Assembly (NCBI RefSeq): GCF_900109325.1
Contig: NZ_FNZU01000012.1
Coordinates: forward strand, 1 to 64,000
DNA length: 64,000 nucleotides
Origin: Alkalibacterium pelagium
GTDB taxonomy: Bacteria; Bacillota; Bacilli; Lactobacillales; Carnobacteriaceae_A
Reading direction: 5' to 3'
Shown here: one piece after another, positions 18,464 to 29,134 of the stretch
Position numbering within the stretch: position 1 is the stretch's first letter
How the letters are laid out: each line of letters begins with the position of its first letter
Position numbers and translations under genes: made by a program
The notes under the pieces: model-generated
What the model was told of the DNA's origin: nothing
The model's database searches: none
Seen by the model: the letters and a program-made list of their open reading frames with translations, nothing else

Positions 18464-19345
18464 ATGAATTCATTTGATATGGCGGAGGTTCTGACAAATG
18501 CCCTGCCTCATATTCAGCGTTACGACAAGAAAATGGTCGTCATCAAGTACGGCGGTTCGGCAATGATGGACGAGTCACTGAAAAAGAGCGTTCTGAGTGA
18601 TGCCATGCTTCTGGCAAAAGTCGGGATGAATGTGGTCATTGTGCATGGAGGCGGACCTGACATCAATTACTGGCTGGATAAGGCTGATGTGACCAGTACC
18701 TTCGTCAATGGGCTGAGACAGACGAATCTGGAAACGATGGAAATCGTACAGATGGTCCTTGCCGGCAAGATCAATAAAGATCTTACCCGCATGATCCAGT
18801 CATTAGGCGGCAAAGCTATGGGAATAAGCGGAGTAGACGGCGGCCTAGTTCAGGCGACCCTGAAAAACCCTGAAGAACTGGGAGCTGTTGGAGAAATCAG
18901 TCAAGTCAATACAGAAGTCATTGAAGATCTGGTCAGCGCAGGGTACATTCCAGTTATATCTTGTATAGGCATGGATGAAGATGGCAACAGCTGTAATATC
19001 AACGCTGATGAAATGGCCGGGGGAATTGCTAAAGCACTTAATGCTGATAACTTTGTTCTGATGTCAGATGTACCCGGAGTCCTGGAAGATGCATCGGATC
19101 CGTCGACACTTATATCTCAGATAGAAATCAATAATGTAGAAACTTTATATCAGAATAATGTGATCAGTGGGGGCATGATACCGAAAGCCAGCTGCTGCAA
19201 GGATGCGGTTGAAAACCACGTCAAGCAGGCAGTTATTCTGGATGGACGAATCCCGCATGCTCTGATCGTTGAATTTCTGACGAACAGCGGCATCGGCACC
19301 TTGTTTTACAAAGAAGAAAAAGAAGCTGAAAGGAGCCTGACATGA
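18464..19345 (+). CDS. argB: Acetylglutamate kinase
   Basis: The 293-residue amino acid kinase phosphorylates N-acetylglutamate. Motifs VIKYGGSAM, VIVHGGGPDIN and the Asn-rich SCNINADEMAGGIAKAL segment are typical. It is separated from argJ by 62 bp and has its own AGAAGGAG site. The terminal argD start lies within its last codons. Such kinases are often inhibited by arginine; the sequence alone does not show whether this one is. Confidence 0.95.
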   Translation: MNSFDMAEVLTNALPHIQRYDKKMVVIKYGGSAMMDESLKKSVLSDAMLLAKVGMNVVIVHGGGPDINYWLDKADVTSTFVNGLRQTNLETMEIVQMVLAGKINKDLTRMIQSLGGKAMGISGVDGGLVQATLKNPEELGAVGEISQVNTEVIEDLVSAGYIPVISCIGMDEDGNSCNINADEMAGGIAKALNADNFVLMSDVPGVLEDASDPSTLISQIEINNVETLYQNNVISGGMIPKASCCKDAVENHVKQAVILDGRIPHALIVEFLTNSGIGTLFYKEEKEAERSLT

Positions 19346-20523
19346 ATACGATCGAGATGACGAACGACTACATCACACCAACATACAGTCGTCTGGATGT
19401 GGTCATTCAGAAAGCAGAAGGCTGTACGCTGACTGATGAAAATGGACAAACCTATCTGGACTTTACAGCCGGGATAGGCGTCAATTCGCTTGGCTATAAC
19501 CATAAGAAATGGGTCGAAGCCACTCAGAATCAGCTGAGTCAGCTTCAGCACATTTCAAACTTGTACTATACGAAGCCTGCCGCCGAACTTGCAGGTAAAC
19601 TGTGCCATAAGACCGGCATGCAGCATGTGCTTTTCGTCAATTCTGGTGCGGAATCAAATGAAGTGGCCATTAAAACAGCCAGAAAATACGGGCACGAAAC
19701 CAATAAAGAAAAACATAAGATACTTACGCTGAAAAATTCTTTCCATGGACGGACAGTGACGACCCTATCTGCCACAGGTCAGGATGTCTTTCATAAATAT
19801 TTTGATCCGTTCACTGAAGGGTTTGATTTTATCGATGCCGATGAGCCTAAACAGCTTCTAGACAAAGCAGACGATACTGTCTGTGCCATCATGATCGAAG
19901 CGATTCAGGGAGAAGGAGGCGTCGTTCCTCTCGACCCGGAATTTACTGAAGCAGTGTCCAAAGTGTGTCAGGAAAAAGATATCCTGCTTATCGTCGATGA
20001 GGTACAGACGGGGATCGGAAGAACAGGCACTTTATTTGCTTATGAACAGCTGGGGCTTCAACCGGATATCGTGACCAGTGCAAAAGGTCTGGGGAATGGT
20101 CTGCCGATCGGTGCAGTATTGTTTGGAGAAAAAGTCGCAGGCACACTGAAAGCTGGAGACCATGGATCTACATTTGGCGGCAATCCGGTCGCAACAGCCG
20201 GTGCAAACATAGTTATAGATACCCTGACCGAGGAGTTTCTGGATCAGGTCAAGTCAAAAGGCCAGTATCTCAAAGCGCAGCTTGAAGCCATCGAAGAAGT
20301 GGCTGATGTTTCAGGACTTGGGTTGATGCTTGGGATCAGTCTGAAAAGTCAATCAGCCAAGGATGTCATGCTGAAAGCTAAAGAGGCAGGCATCATGTGT
20401 CTGACCGCTAAGGACAAGCTTCGTCTTCTGCCGCCACTGATTGTAACCAGATCAGAAATTGATGAAGCCGTCGCCTGTTTAAAGCATATACTCACTGTTC
20501 AAGAAAAGGAGGCCATCACATGA
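19342..20523 (+). CDS. argD: Acetylornithine aminotransferase
   Basis: The 393-residue class III PLP-dependent transaminase makes N-acetylornithine from the semialdehyde. The PLP lysine lies in TSAKGLGNGLPIGA, and the IVDEVQTGIGRTG motif carries the Asp that contacts the pyridine nitrogen. It overlaps argB and argF by 4 bp each. Confidence 0.94.
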   Translation: MNTIEMTNDYITPTYSRLDVVIQKAEGCTLTDENGQTYLDFTAGIGVNSLGYNHKKWVEATQNQLSQLQHISNLYYTKPAAELAGKLCHKTGMQHVLFVNSGAESNEVAIKTARKYGHETNKEKHKILTLKNSFHGRTVTTLSATGQDVFHKYFDPFTEGFDFIDADEPKQLLDKADDTVCAIMIEAIQGEGGVVPLDPEFTEAVSKVCQEKDILLIVDEVQTGIGRTGTLFAYEQLGLQPDIVTSAKGLGNGLPIGAVLFGEKVAGTLKAGDHGSTFGGNPVATAGANIVIDTLTEEFLDQVKSKGQYLKAQLEAIEEVADVSGLGLMLGISLKSQSAKDVMLKAKEAGIMCLTAKDKLRLLPPLIVTRSEIDEAVACLKHILTVQEKEAIT

Positions 20524-21443
20524 ATCATTTACTGAAATTATCGGATCTGTCAAAAGATGAGCTGCTTGCGATTCTTGAGACGGGCCACGACTTGAAGAAA
20601 AAACTGAAAGCTGGGGAAGAGACCCCCTATCTAAAAGGAAAGACCTTAGGGATGATTTTTCAGAAAGCATCAACGCGTACGCGTGTATCTTTCGAAGTAG
20701 GGATGAGCCAGCTCGGCGGCAAGCCCTTGTATTTGAGTGCTCAGGATCTTCAGATGGGCAGAGGGGAATCGATAGAAGATACAGCAAAAGTTCTTTCTCG
20801 TTACCTTGATGCGATCATGATCCGTACTTATGACCAGAGCGATGTCGAAGCACTGGCAGAGCACGGCTCCATTCCAATTATAAACGGCCTGACGGATCTG
20901 TATCATCCGTGTCAGATTCTGGCTGATTTGATGACTATTCAGGAATTCAAGGGCCAGCTTGAGGGACTCAAATTTGCCTTTGTTGGAGACGGGAACAATA
21001 TGGCCAACTCACTGATTGTGGGAGCGCTGCTTGCCGGGGCATCTGTTTCTGTTGCATCTCCTCAAGGATACCAGCCTGATCAGCATATACTTGACGCCTA
21101 TAAAGACCATCCAGGGTTTCTACTGACTGAGAATCCATATGAAGCAGTCAAAAATGCAGATGTCGTCTTTACTGACGTCTGGGCTAGCATGGGAGATGAA
21201 GAAGAAGCGGAACAGAGAAAGCAGATATTTCAAGATCTCTACCAGCTCAATTCAGACTTGTTGTCTGTAGCGAAGTCGGATGTTATGGTGCAGCACTGTC
21301 TGCCTGCTCATAAAGAGGAAGAAATCACGACAGAAGTATTCAACGAACATGCCGCAGAAATTTTTGAAGAGGCAGAGAACAGACTGCACGTACAGAAAGC
21401 CGTTCTCCTTCATCTGATGGGGGTTGCATCTTATGTCAGCTGA
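20520..21443 (+). CDS. argF: Ornithine carbamoyltransferase (anabolic)
   Basis: The 307-residue enzyme forms citrulline from ornithine and carbamoyl phosphate. The carbamoyl phosphate loop is STRTRVSFE, the FVGDGNNMANSL and HCLPAH motifs are intact. It lies within a biosynthetic operon and there is no arginine deiminase or carbamate kinase nearby, so an anabolic role is inferred. Carbamoyl phosphate must be supplied by genes outside the window. Confidence 0.95.
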   Translation: MNHLLKLSDLSKDELLAILETGHDLKKKLKAGEETPYLKGKTLGMIFQKASTRTRVSFEVGMSQLGGKPLYLSAQDLQMGRGESIEDTAKVLSRYLDAIMIRTYDQSDVEALAEHGSIPIINGLTDLYHPCQILADLMTIQEFKGQLEGLKFAFVGDGNNMANSLIVGALLAGASVSVASPQGYQPDQHILDAYKDHPGFLLTENPYEAVKNADVVFTDVWASMGDEEEAEQRKQIFQDLYQLNSDLLSVAKSDVMVQHCLPAHKEEEITTEVFNEHAAEIFEEAENRLHVQKAVLLHLMGVASYVS

Positions 21444-22827
21444 TCAGAATAAAATCTGGCAGGGACGTTTCAGTGTTCAAAGTGCCGAGGAAGTGGATGT
21501 ATTCAATTCATCAATCAGTTTCGACTATGTTCTTTATGAAGAAGACATTAAAGGCAGTATGGCTCATGCAAAAATGCTGGGTAAACAGAACATTATTTCA
21601 GAAGAGGATGTATCAAGCATTCTGGAGGGACTGGAAGGTATTCTGATGGATATAAACAACGGTGCCCTTCAGTTCGACCCGAAAGCAGAAGATATTCATA
21701 TGTTTATCGAAGCGGAACTCACCAGTCGGATAGGAGACGCAGGTAAGAAGCTCCATACGGGACGAAGCCGGAATGACCAGGTCGCATTGGATCTGAGACT
21801 ATATGTCAAAAAGCAGGCAGCAGAGATCATCGATCAGTTAGAGGCTTTCGAATCCGTGCTCATCAGTCAGGCAGACAAGCATACTGAAACGATCATGCCG
21901 GGGTATACCCATCTTCAGATTGCACAGCCAGTCACCTTTGCCCATCATCTACTGGCCTATGCACAGATGATACTGAGAGACATCAAGCGTCTTGAAGAAG
22001 TGGCGAATCACACAGACAGCATGCCACTGGGTAATGGCGCACTGGCCGGAACCACCTATCCATTCGACAGGCAGTTTGTTGCGGATCAGCTTGGGTTCAA
22101 GACGGTTACGGCCAACAGCCTGGATGGTGTTTCAGACAGGGATTTTGTTTTAGACATGGCTTATACCTTGAGCATGGTCATGATGCACTTGTCCAGACTC
22201 TCAGAAGAAATTATTTTATGGTGCTCACAAGAGTTTAAATTCGTCGAACTGGATGATGCCTTTGCAACAGGATCATCCATTATGCCGCAGAAGAAAAACC
22301 CTGATGTGGCCGAACTGGTCCGCGGGAAAACGGGGCGCACCTATGGAAATCTTCAGACCCTTCTGACCATGATGAAAGGCATCCCGCTCGCCTATAACAA
22401 GGATATGCAGGAAGACAAGGAAGCCTTATTCGACAGCATCAGCACAGTTAAACTCGCCTTGTCAGCCATGATTCCAATGGTGGATACAATGAGTGCCAAT
22501 GTTGACCGCATGCGTGATGCAGCATCTAAAGGCTTCATCAATGCGACAGATTGTGCGGACTACCTGACCAAAAAGGGACTGCCGTTCAGAGAAGCATACG
22601 GAGTGATCGGTGGGCTCGTGAAGTATTGTATCGAAGAAGACCTCACTCTGAAAGATCTTCCGCTCGAGACCTATCAATCCTATCATGAACTATTCGAGCA
22701 GGATATATACTCTGTCATCGACTTGTCCACCTGTGTGAATATACGCGACATTGAAGGCGGACCGGCTCCGTCAGCAGTGAAAAAACAGCTCGCCATGCTG
22801 AAAGAGCAGCTGGAAATTGTAGATTAG
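21433..22827 (+). CDS. argH: Argininosuccinate lyase
   Basis: The enzyme of 464 residues splits argininosuccinate into arginine and fumarate, the last step of the pathway. The fumarase-superfamily signature is GSSIMPQKKNPD, with HTGRSRNDQVALDLRL and PGYTHLQIAQP also visible. ATG 21433 (MSADQNKIWQGRF) fits the family N-terminus and overlaps argF by 11 bp; the GGGGG tract ~10 nt upstream can serve as ribosome binding site. It is the last gene of the operon. Confidence 0.95.
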   Translation: MSADQNKIWQGRFSVQSAEEVDVFNSSISFDYVLYEEDIKGSMAHAKMLGKQNIISEEDVSSILEGLEGILMDINNGALQFDPKAEDIHMFIEAELTSRIGDAGKKLHTGRSRNDQVALDLRLYVKKQAAEIIDQLEAFESVLISQADKHTETIMPGYTHLQIAQPVTFAHHLLAYAQMILRDIKRLEEVANHTDSMPLGNGALAGTTYPFDRQFVADQLGFKTVTANSLDGVSDRDFVLDMAYTLSMVMMHLSRLSEEIILWCSQEFKFVELDDAFATGSSIMPQKKNPDVAELVRGKTGRTYGNLQTLLTMMKGIPLAYNKDMQEDKEALFDSISTVKLALSAMIPMVDTMSANVDRMRDAASKGFINATDCADYLTKKGLPFREAYGVIGGLVKYCIEEDLTLKDLPLETYQSYHELFEQDIYSVIDLSTCVNIRDIEGGPAPSAVKKQLAMLKEQLEIVD

Positions 22828-22848
22828 AAATGTGTAAAGCGGTGTGAC

Positions 22849-22989
22849 TGTAGTTCAGAGTGAAAGGATGCGCTGAACTGCATTATCGAAGCAATAGACT
22901 CTAATTCAGCATGCAAAATTCCGGTTGAACTTTACTGAGGAAAAAAAGAATGCAGTTCAGGACCCGACTAAGGTTCTGAACTGCATTTT
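22849..22989 (+). terminator. Paired hairpins ending the arg operon
   Basis: Two stem-loops with nearly the same arms follow argH. The first is TGTAGTTCAG (22849-22858) with CTGAACTGCA (22873-22882). The second is AATGCAGTTCAG (22949-22960) with CTGAACTGCATT (22976-22987) followed by TTAG. The second resembles a terminator with a short T tract. Because the arms match across units, alternative long-range pairing is possible. Confidence 0.65.
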
Positions 22990-23060
22990 AGTGTGCCCAA
23001 CGTATACTTCAGCGGCCGCAGGCTGTAAAAACTAAAGCCTATGCGACATGATTTCTCAAA

Positions 23061-24344
23061 TTAGTCGGCTGTCTTCATACTCAAAGCGGTCTGAGCTGCA
23101 TGCATACCGGCCAGTCTGCCCGTGATAAAGGCACCAGTAATGTTGTAGCCGCCAGTGTAGCCATTGTAGTCCAGTATTTCACCAGTGAAATACAGATTCT
23201 GCATCAGCTTGCTTTCCAGTGTCTTTGGATTCACTTCTTTCGTGTGAACACCGCCACCTGTCACAAACGCTTTTTCAATCGGAAGAGAGCCATGCACATT
23301 GAAACGGAAATCTTTCAGGAAGGTGATGAGCGCATCGATTTCTTTAGGCGTCAATGTCTTGAAGGCACGTTCGCTGTCGATCCCAGCCTGTTCCAGCCCA
23401 AACAAGATGTAGCGTTCTGGTCCGAACTGCTTCATTGTATTCTTCATGCTCTTTTCGCCTTCTTTTTTCATCAGGCGTTCAATGGTCTGCTTAAGCGATC
23501 CAGGTGTCTCATCCGGCAGACTGTCCAGACTCATGACAGCATGATCAGTCTTATCGCGCTTCATCGTCTGCAGAACAAACATCGAACAGCGCAGAACAGC
23601 TGGACCGGAGATGCCGAAGTGAGTGAAGATCATATCCATTCGGTGGGAGATAGCCTGTTTTCCTTTTTTATTGATGACTTTTAAGTCTACATCTCTTAGA
23701 GAAATTCCCTGAAGTGTGCGGTCCTGAATGAACGGTTCTTCAGACGTGATCGGCACTTCGGTCGGATACAATTCCTTGATCGTGTGTCCGGCTTTTTTTG
23801 CCCATTTGTAGCCGTCACCAGTCGACCCAGTTTTAGGCATGGCACGTCCGCCAGTTGACAGAATAACCGAATGGGCATAAAGAACACGTCCATCCATAAG
23901 TTTTACTCCGTTGACAGCCCCGTCTCTATACAGCACTGTTTCAACAGGTGCATTGGTATGCACATCAACTTTTGATTCTTCCATGATCTGAGTCAGGGCA
24001 TTGACGATCGTCCGGGACTTGTCCGTAATAGGAAACATCCGTCCGTGATCTTCTTCCTTCAGCTTGATCCCGCGAGACTGGAAAAAGTCCATGATATCGT
24101 AGTTGTCATACTGATAAAACGCACTGTAAAGAAAGCGTCCGTTCCCAGGTATATGCGTAATGATTTCTTCTTTATCTCTATTGTTAGTGACGTTACAGCG
24201 GCCATTTCCAGTTACCAGAAGCTTACGGCCGACGAACTTGTTCTTTTCGACCAGTCCGACAGTCGCTCCATGTTCCGCGGCTGAAATGGCAGCCATCATG
24301 CCGCTCGTGCCGCCACCGACGACTAGTACATCATAATGAGTCAT
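23061..24344 (-). CDS. Flavoprotein, HI0933/BaiN-like family
   Basis: The 427-residue protein has an N-terminal FAD-binding motif VLVVGGGTSGMMAAISAAE with the following VGRKLLVTGNGRCNVTNN block and a C-terminal GGGVHTKEVNP...LYFTGEILDYNGYTGGYNITGAF segment, diagnostic of the HI0933 family of NAD(P)/FAD-dependent oxidoreductases. Substrate is unknown in most members. The start is placed at 24344 because GAGGAA lies ~6 nt upstream on the minus strand; 16 further upstream codons are open but lack a site. It stands alone, convergent with the arg operon. Confidence 0.85.
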   Translation of the reverse strand: MTHYDVLVVGGGTSGMMAAISAAEHGATVGLVEKNKFVGRKLLVTGNGRCNVTNNRDKEEIITHIPGNGRFLYSAFYQYDNYDIMDFFQSRGIKLKEEDHGRMFPITDKSRTIVNALTQIMEESKVDVHTNAPVETVLYRDGAVNGVKLMDGRVLYAHSVILSTGGRAMPKTGSTGDGYKWAKKAGHTIKELYPTEVPITSEEPFIQDRTLQGISLRDVDLKVINKKGKQAISHRMDMIFTHFGISGPAVLRCSMFVLQTMKRDKTDHAVMSLDSLPDETPGSLKQTIERLMKKEGEKSMKNTMKQFGPERYILFGLEQAGIDSERAFKTLTPKEIDALITFLKDFRFNVHGSLPIEKAFVTGGGVHTKEVNPKTLESKLMQNLYFTGEILDYNGYTGGYNITGAFITGRLAGMHAAQTALSMKTAD

Positions 24345-24454
24345 ATGTGTTCCTCTTTTCTCTAAAAACCTACATCCTTGACACTTTACCATAATAATGA
24401 CAGCCTAGCTACAGGATTACGCATTCCTCACATTTTTGTCAGAATTCGCTTGTA

Positions 24455-24468
24455 TGTAATGGATTACA
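24455..24468. promoter_or_regulatory. Palindrome TGTAATGGATTACA upstream of the beta-glucosidase
   Basis: The arms TGTAAT and ATTACA form a dyad 55 bp before the glycosidase start. It matches the rbs operator-like site TGTAATCGGTTACA (31594-31607) at 12 of 14 positions. It is a candidate operator of a sugar-responsive repressor; which one is unknown. Confidence 0.45.
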
Positions 24469-24489
24469 CGCTTTAAACTGAAAAAGTAA

Positions 24490-25956
<1,467 letters not shown>

Positions 25957-25973
25957 GTAATGATGTTTTGAGG

Positions 25974-26012
25974 AAAAGAACCCTTCGTTTTTTTACTGAA
26001 GGGCTCTTTTTT
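25974..26012 (+). terminator. Terminator after the beta-glucosidase
   Basis: AAAAGAACCCTTC (25975-25987) pairs with GAAGGGCTCTTTT (25998-26010) with one mismatch and runs into a T tract. Confidence 0.9.
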
Positions 26013-26084
26013 GTCTATCGGCTTAAAGACCGTCTATAATAGAGATGTAGTAAGACCAGCAAAGAAATTAAAGGAGACTAAATC

Positions 26085-27272
26085 ATGACTGAGATTAGGG
26101 AACTGACCCAAAAGTATTTTGAAGACGCTTATCAGTTAAATGTTTATGCTTTTCATTTTGAAGAAACAGAAGACAGTAAGGAAAGACTTTTCAATGAGCT
26201 CGCCTATGGACAGACCTTAGGGTCGTTCTCTGATGATCAGCTGACCAGCGCTTTAATTGTTTTTCCGTTTGAAGTCTATTATCTCGGCACCATACTGAAA
26301 ATGGGTGGAATAGGGAATGTAACCAGTTATCCAGAAGTAAGAGGGAAAGGATCCGTCCGTCAACTGATGGAAAGAGCTTTAAAAGAGATGAAGGAACAGG
26401 GAGTGGTACTGTCTTACTTGTCCCCGTTTTCCTATCACTTCTACCGCAAGTTTGGCTATGAAGTAGCCTTTGAAAAACGGCAGTACGACATCTCGCCCGA
26501 TGCATTTGGCTCGTTCAAGGCGCCGGAAATACCCGTCGAGCGTGTCTTATGGGAAGAACAGAAAGAAGCAGTCAAAGACATTTATGACCAGAAAATGAAA
26601 GGTGCTGTTGGTCCAGTAAAAAGAGATGATTGGGTCTGGGAAAATCGAATCATGAATTCGGAGAAGAGAAAACTGGCGCTTTATCGGGATGAAACTGGTG
26701 CGCCAAAAGGATACCTGTCATACGAATTTTCAGGTGAAAATCAGGGAAACTTTAAAATTAACGAACTGCACGCGCTGACAGGTAGAGCAGAAAAAGCACT
26801 ATGGGAATATATCGGGGCGCATGCCGCTGGCTTCAATGCATTTGAGTATACTGCCCGTTCAGATCAGCGCCTGACACACCTGTTTCGCGAAGCAGACTTA
26901 AATCCTAAAATGGTGTCATCTATGATGGCTCGTATAGTAGATATGGAAAGTTTCCTGAAACAGTTTCCCTTCAGACAGACAGAAAACCAGGAGTTCTGGC
27001 TTGAAGTCACTGATGATACAGCAGAGTGGAATGCTGGACTGTTCAAGCTTTCTATGTCGGATGGTAATGTTCAAGTCAGTTCTGCAGAACAGCCAGAAGA
27101 AAAGTCCCGCTACCTGAAAGCCAGCATCCATACTTGGACGCAGCTGTTCATGCAATTTAAGAAAGCGACTGACCTGCAGTTTGAAGGCTCACTGATCAGT
27201 TCAAAAGAGACAGCGCAAGCGCTTCAGGATAGTCTTCCTGAAGGTGTACCTGAACTTCATGACTATTTTTAA
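26085..27272 (+). CDS. Eis-like GNAT N-acetyltransferase
   Basis: The 395-residue protein has an N-terminal GNAT domain with the acetyl-CoA loop [22 protein letters not shown], a second degenerate GNAT-like region, and a C-terminal sterol-carrier-like domain, the layout of Eis-type acetyltransferases. The segment [15 protein letters not shown] is conserved in this group. Members acetylate aminoglycosides or lysines; the substrate here is unknown. It is preceded by AAAGGAGA and followed 38 bp later by the arsC-like gene. Confidence 0.85.
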   Translation: MTEIRELTQKYFEDAYQLNVYAFHFEETEDSKERLFNELAYGQTLGSFSDDQLTSALIVFPFEVYYLGTILKMGGIGNVTSYPEVRGKGSVRQLMERALKEMKEQGVVLSYLSPFSYHFYRKFGYEVAFEKRQYDISPDAFGSFKAPEIPVERVLWEEQKEAVKDIYDQKMKGAVGPVKRDDWVWENRIMNSEKRKLALYRDETGAPKGYLSYEFSGENQGNFKINELHALTGRAEKALWEYIGAHAAGFNAFEYTARSDQRLTHLFREADLNPKMVSSMMARIVDMESFLKQFPFRQTENQEFWLEVTDDTAEWNAGLFKLSMSDGNVQVSSAEQPEEKSRYLKASIHTWTQLFMQFKKATDLQFEGSLISSKETAQALQDSLPEGVPELHDYF

Positions 27273-27310
27273 GAATCAAAAAGGATAGAATGAACAAGGA
27301 GGAAAAACTA

Positions 27311-27715
27311 ATGAACAAAATCTATTTTCTCTGCACAGGTAATTCCTGTCGCAGTCAGATGGCGGAAGGTTACGGCAGAAAGCTATTGGATCCTGATCAA
27401 TTTGAAATAAGGAGCGCAGGAATCGAAACGCATGGCCTTAACCCGAGAGCGGTCAAAGTAATGGAAGAAGATGGGATTGACATTACTGGTCAGACTTCGG
27501 ACCTGATCGATCAGAATTATTTTAATGAAGCTGACTTGATCATTACATTATGCGGTGACGCTCGAGATAAATGTCCGACAATTCCTTCCGGCGTGGCTCA
27601 CGAGCATTGGGATCTGGAAGACCCGGCACAAGCCACTGGAACAGAAGAGGAAATTTTAAGTACATTCCGTGAGACAAGGGATATAATCAAAGAAAGAATT
27701 CAGACACTCAAATAA
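27311..27715 (+). CDS. arsC: Arsenate reductase, thioredoxin-coupled (ArsC)
   Basis: The 134-residue protein has the low-molecular-weight phosphatase loop CTGNSCRS (Cys8) and the two redox cysteines of thioredoxin-coupled ArsC in CGDARDKCP (Cys81 and Cys88), which plain tyrosine phosphatases lack. It would reduce arsenate to arsenite in the cytoplasm. ATG 27311 is preceded by AAGGAGG at 8 nt. There is no arsR or arsB next to it, so it acts with an exporter encoded elsewhere or has another role. Confidence 0.88.
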   Translation: MNKIYFLCTGNSCRSQMAEGYGRKLLDPDQFEIRSAGIETHGLNPRAVKVMEEDGIDITGQTSDLIDQNYFNEADLIITLCGDARDKCPTIPSGVAHEHWDLEDPAQATGTEEEILSTFRETRDIIKERIQTLK

Positions 27716-27721
27716 TCAGTC

Positions 27722-27770
27722 GCACAGTGCGGATAAGTTAGGGAAACAGCTTATCTGTACTGTGTTTTTT
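27722..27770 (+). terminator. Terminator after arsC
   Basis: CACAGT..GATAAG (27723-27737) pairs with CTTATC..ACTGTG (27749-27764) with an internal mismatch and is followed by TTTTTT. Confidence 0.85.
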
Positions 27771-27819
27771 ACTGACTAAGAGTATAATGGATAAAACTAA
27801 TGAGTAAGGTGTGAGCTGA

Positions 27820-28410
27820 ATGTCCAGAACATTCGACGAAAAACTGAATATGGTCAAATGGATCGGGATTCTGACCATGACCATCGATCATGTGGGGTAC
27901 TTTCTATTCCCAGGACTGCTGTGGATGCGAATGATCGGTCGGATTGCGTTTCCGTGCTTTCTCTATAGTACTATAGAAGGCACTGAACGAACCTCAGACT
28001 ACAAAAAGTACATCACTCGCCTCTTTGGGCTGGGAGTGCTGTCCATGCTTGTTACGCCTAACACGATCAATGTACTGTTTCTTTTAGGCCTGTTCTCGCT
28101 TTCTCTAAAATATAGACGTTATTTTCCATTATTTATGCTCCTGAGTTTTATTGCGGAGTACAGTGTTTATGGCTTTTTGTTTGGATGGGCCATATATTGG
28201 ATGAAGGAAAAGGATCTTCTCCAGGGAATAGCAGGTTCAGTGGCCGTCCAGTTTCTCTTTGGGATAAGTATCCAGACCTTGTCTCTAATCTCTCTTCCCT
28301 TTATGTTCATGGACAAAGGTATCAAACTGCCTAGGCTGCCAAAATATTTTTTCTACTGGTTTTACCCGCTTCATCAGGCGGTGCTCATCTTGATTGTCAG
28401 CCTGCTTTAA
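27820..28410 (+). CDS. TraX-like membrane protein
   Basis: The 196-residue protein has five to six hydrophobic segments and the TraX family blocks MVKWIGILTMTIDHVGYFLFP near the N-terminus and FFYWFYPLHQAVLI near the C-terminus. TraX of the F plasmid acetylates pilin; chromosomal Firmicute homologues have no assigned target. No conjugation genes are near. Confidence 0.8.
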   Translation: MSRTFDEKLNMVKWIGILTMTIDHVGYFLFPGLLWMRMIGRIAFPCFLYSTIEGTERTSDYKKYITRLFGLGVLSMLVTPNTINVLFLLGLFSLSLKYRRYFPLFMLLSFIAEYSVYGFLFGWAIYWMKEKDLLQGIAGSVAVQFLFGISIQTLSLISLPFMFMDKGIKLPRLPKYFFYWFYPLHQAVLILIVSLL

Positions 28411-28495
28411 TGATGATGGATCCAAATCTTAAAGAGGAATAACAAAACTGATTATGCTCTTAGCAGAGAAGTGATTTTTAACAAACAACAATAAC

Positions 28496-28533
28496 AAAAA
28501 TGGTGAGTCAGATAGACAGACTCACCATTTTTA
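28496..28533. terminator. Bidirectional terminator
   Basis: AAAAATGGTGAGTC (28496-28509) pairs with GACTCACCATTTTT (28519-28532), a perfect 14-bp stem with A and T runs on both sides. It serves the TraX-like gene and possibly the convergent small membrane protein gene. Confidence 0.93.
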
Positions 28534-28604
28534 TTTACGAGTGTTTTCTGAAATAACTGGTCCAAAAGAATAGAGTGATAAAAATTCAGTGTATATAGAC
28601 CTGA

Positions 28605-28955
28605 TTATAAATCTAAAACATAGGCGATCATCAAGACAACCACTAGACCTACCCGGTAGAAGTCAGCTGTTTTACTGTTTGCTTTTAGTTTTGCGTTGAT
28701 TGATTCCTTGTCATCATGCTTGTCAGTTTTGTAGGTGTCAGGAACGAATACATCAAATAGTATACCGACCAGACCAAATATTAGAGCTAGAATACCAACA
28801 AAGAATAGCCTTGAGAGGATATCATCATCAACTGAATGAACAAAGGACATTGGATAAGCAATTAGTAAGATTAATAGAGCCGCTACTATGATGAACTTGT
28901 CAAGATTTGATGCCTGCTTCAACTTGTCTAAAGATTTTCTGATTAAGTTATTGAT
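28605..28955 (-). CDS. Small membrane protein, unknown; possible ATC start codon
   Basis: The frame encodes three hydrophobic stretches (FIIVAALLILLIAYPMSFV, LFFVGILALIFGLVGILFDV and VGLVVVLMIAYVLDL) separated by a charged loop. I do not recognise the family. A strong ribosome binding site AAGGAGG lies at 28963-28969 on the minus strand, but no ATG, GTG, TTG or CTG follows within 20 nt in any frame; the in-frame codon at the correct 7-nt distance is ATC (28955-28953), giving xNNLIRKSLDKLKQASNLDKF, 116 residues. The first ordinary start codon is TTG at 28922 (105 residues), 40 nt from the site. A rare AUC start, as known for infC-type genes, or a mutated start are both possible. Confidence 0.6.
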   Translation of the reverse strand: MNNLIRKSLDKLKQASNLDKFIIVAALLILLIAYPMSFVHSVDDDILSRLFFVGILALIFGLVGILFDVFVPDTYKTDKHDDKESINAKLKANSKTADFYRVGLVVVLMIAYVLDL

Positions 28956-29134
28956 AGTGTTTCCTCCTTATAAGTATAAAACACCATATATTAATAATAT
29001 TATGGAGTAAATTAATATAGATGATATAGATTCAATTACTATTTTTTTTGTGTACAGTACATACAAGAAGAGAACTGACAATAGACTATGTTAAACTAAT
29101 AAATAACAATTTGAATTTTACAGGAGGGGTAGAG

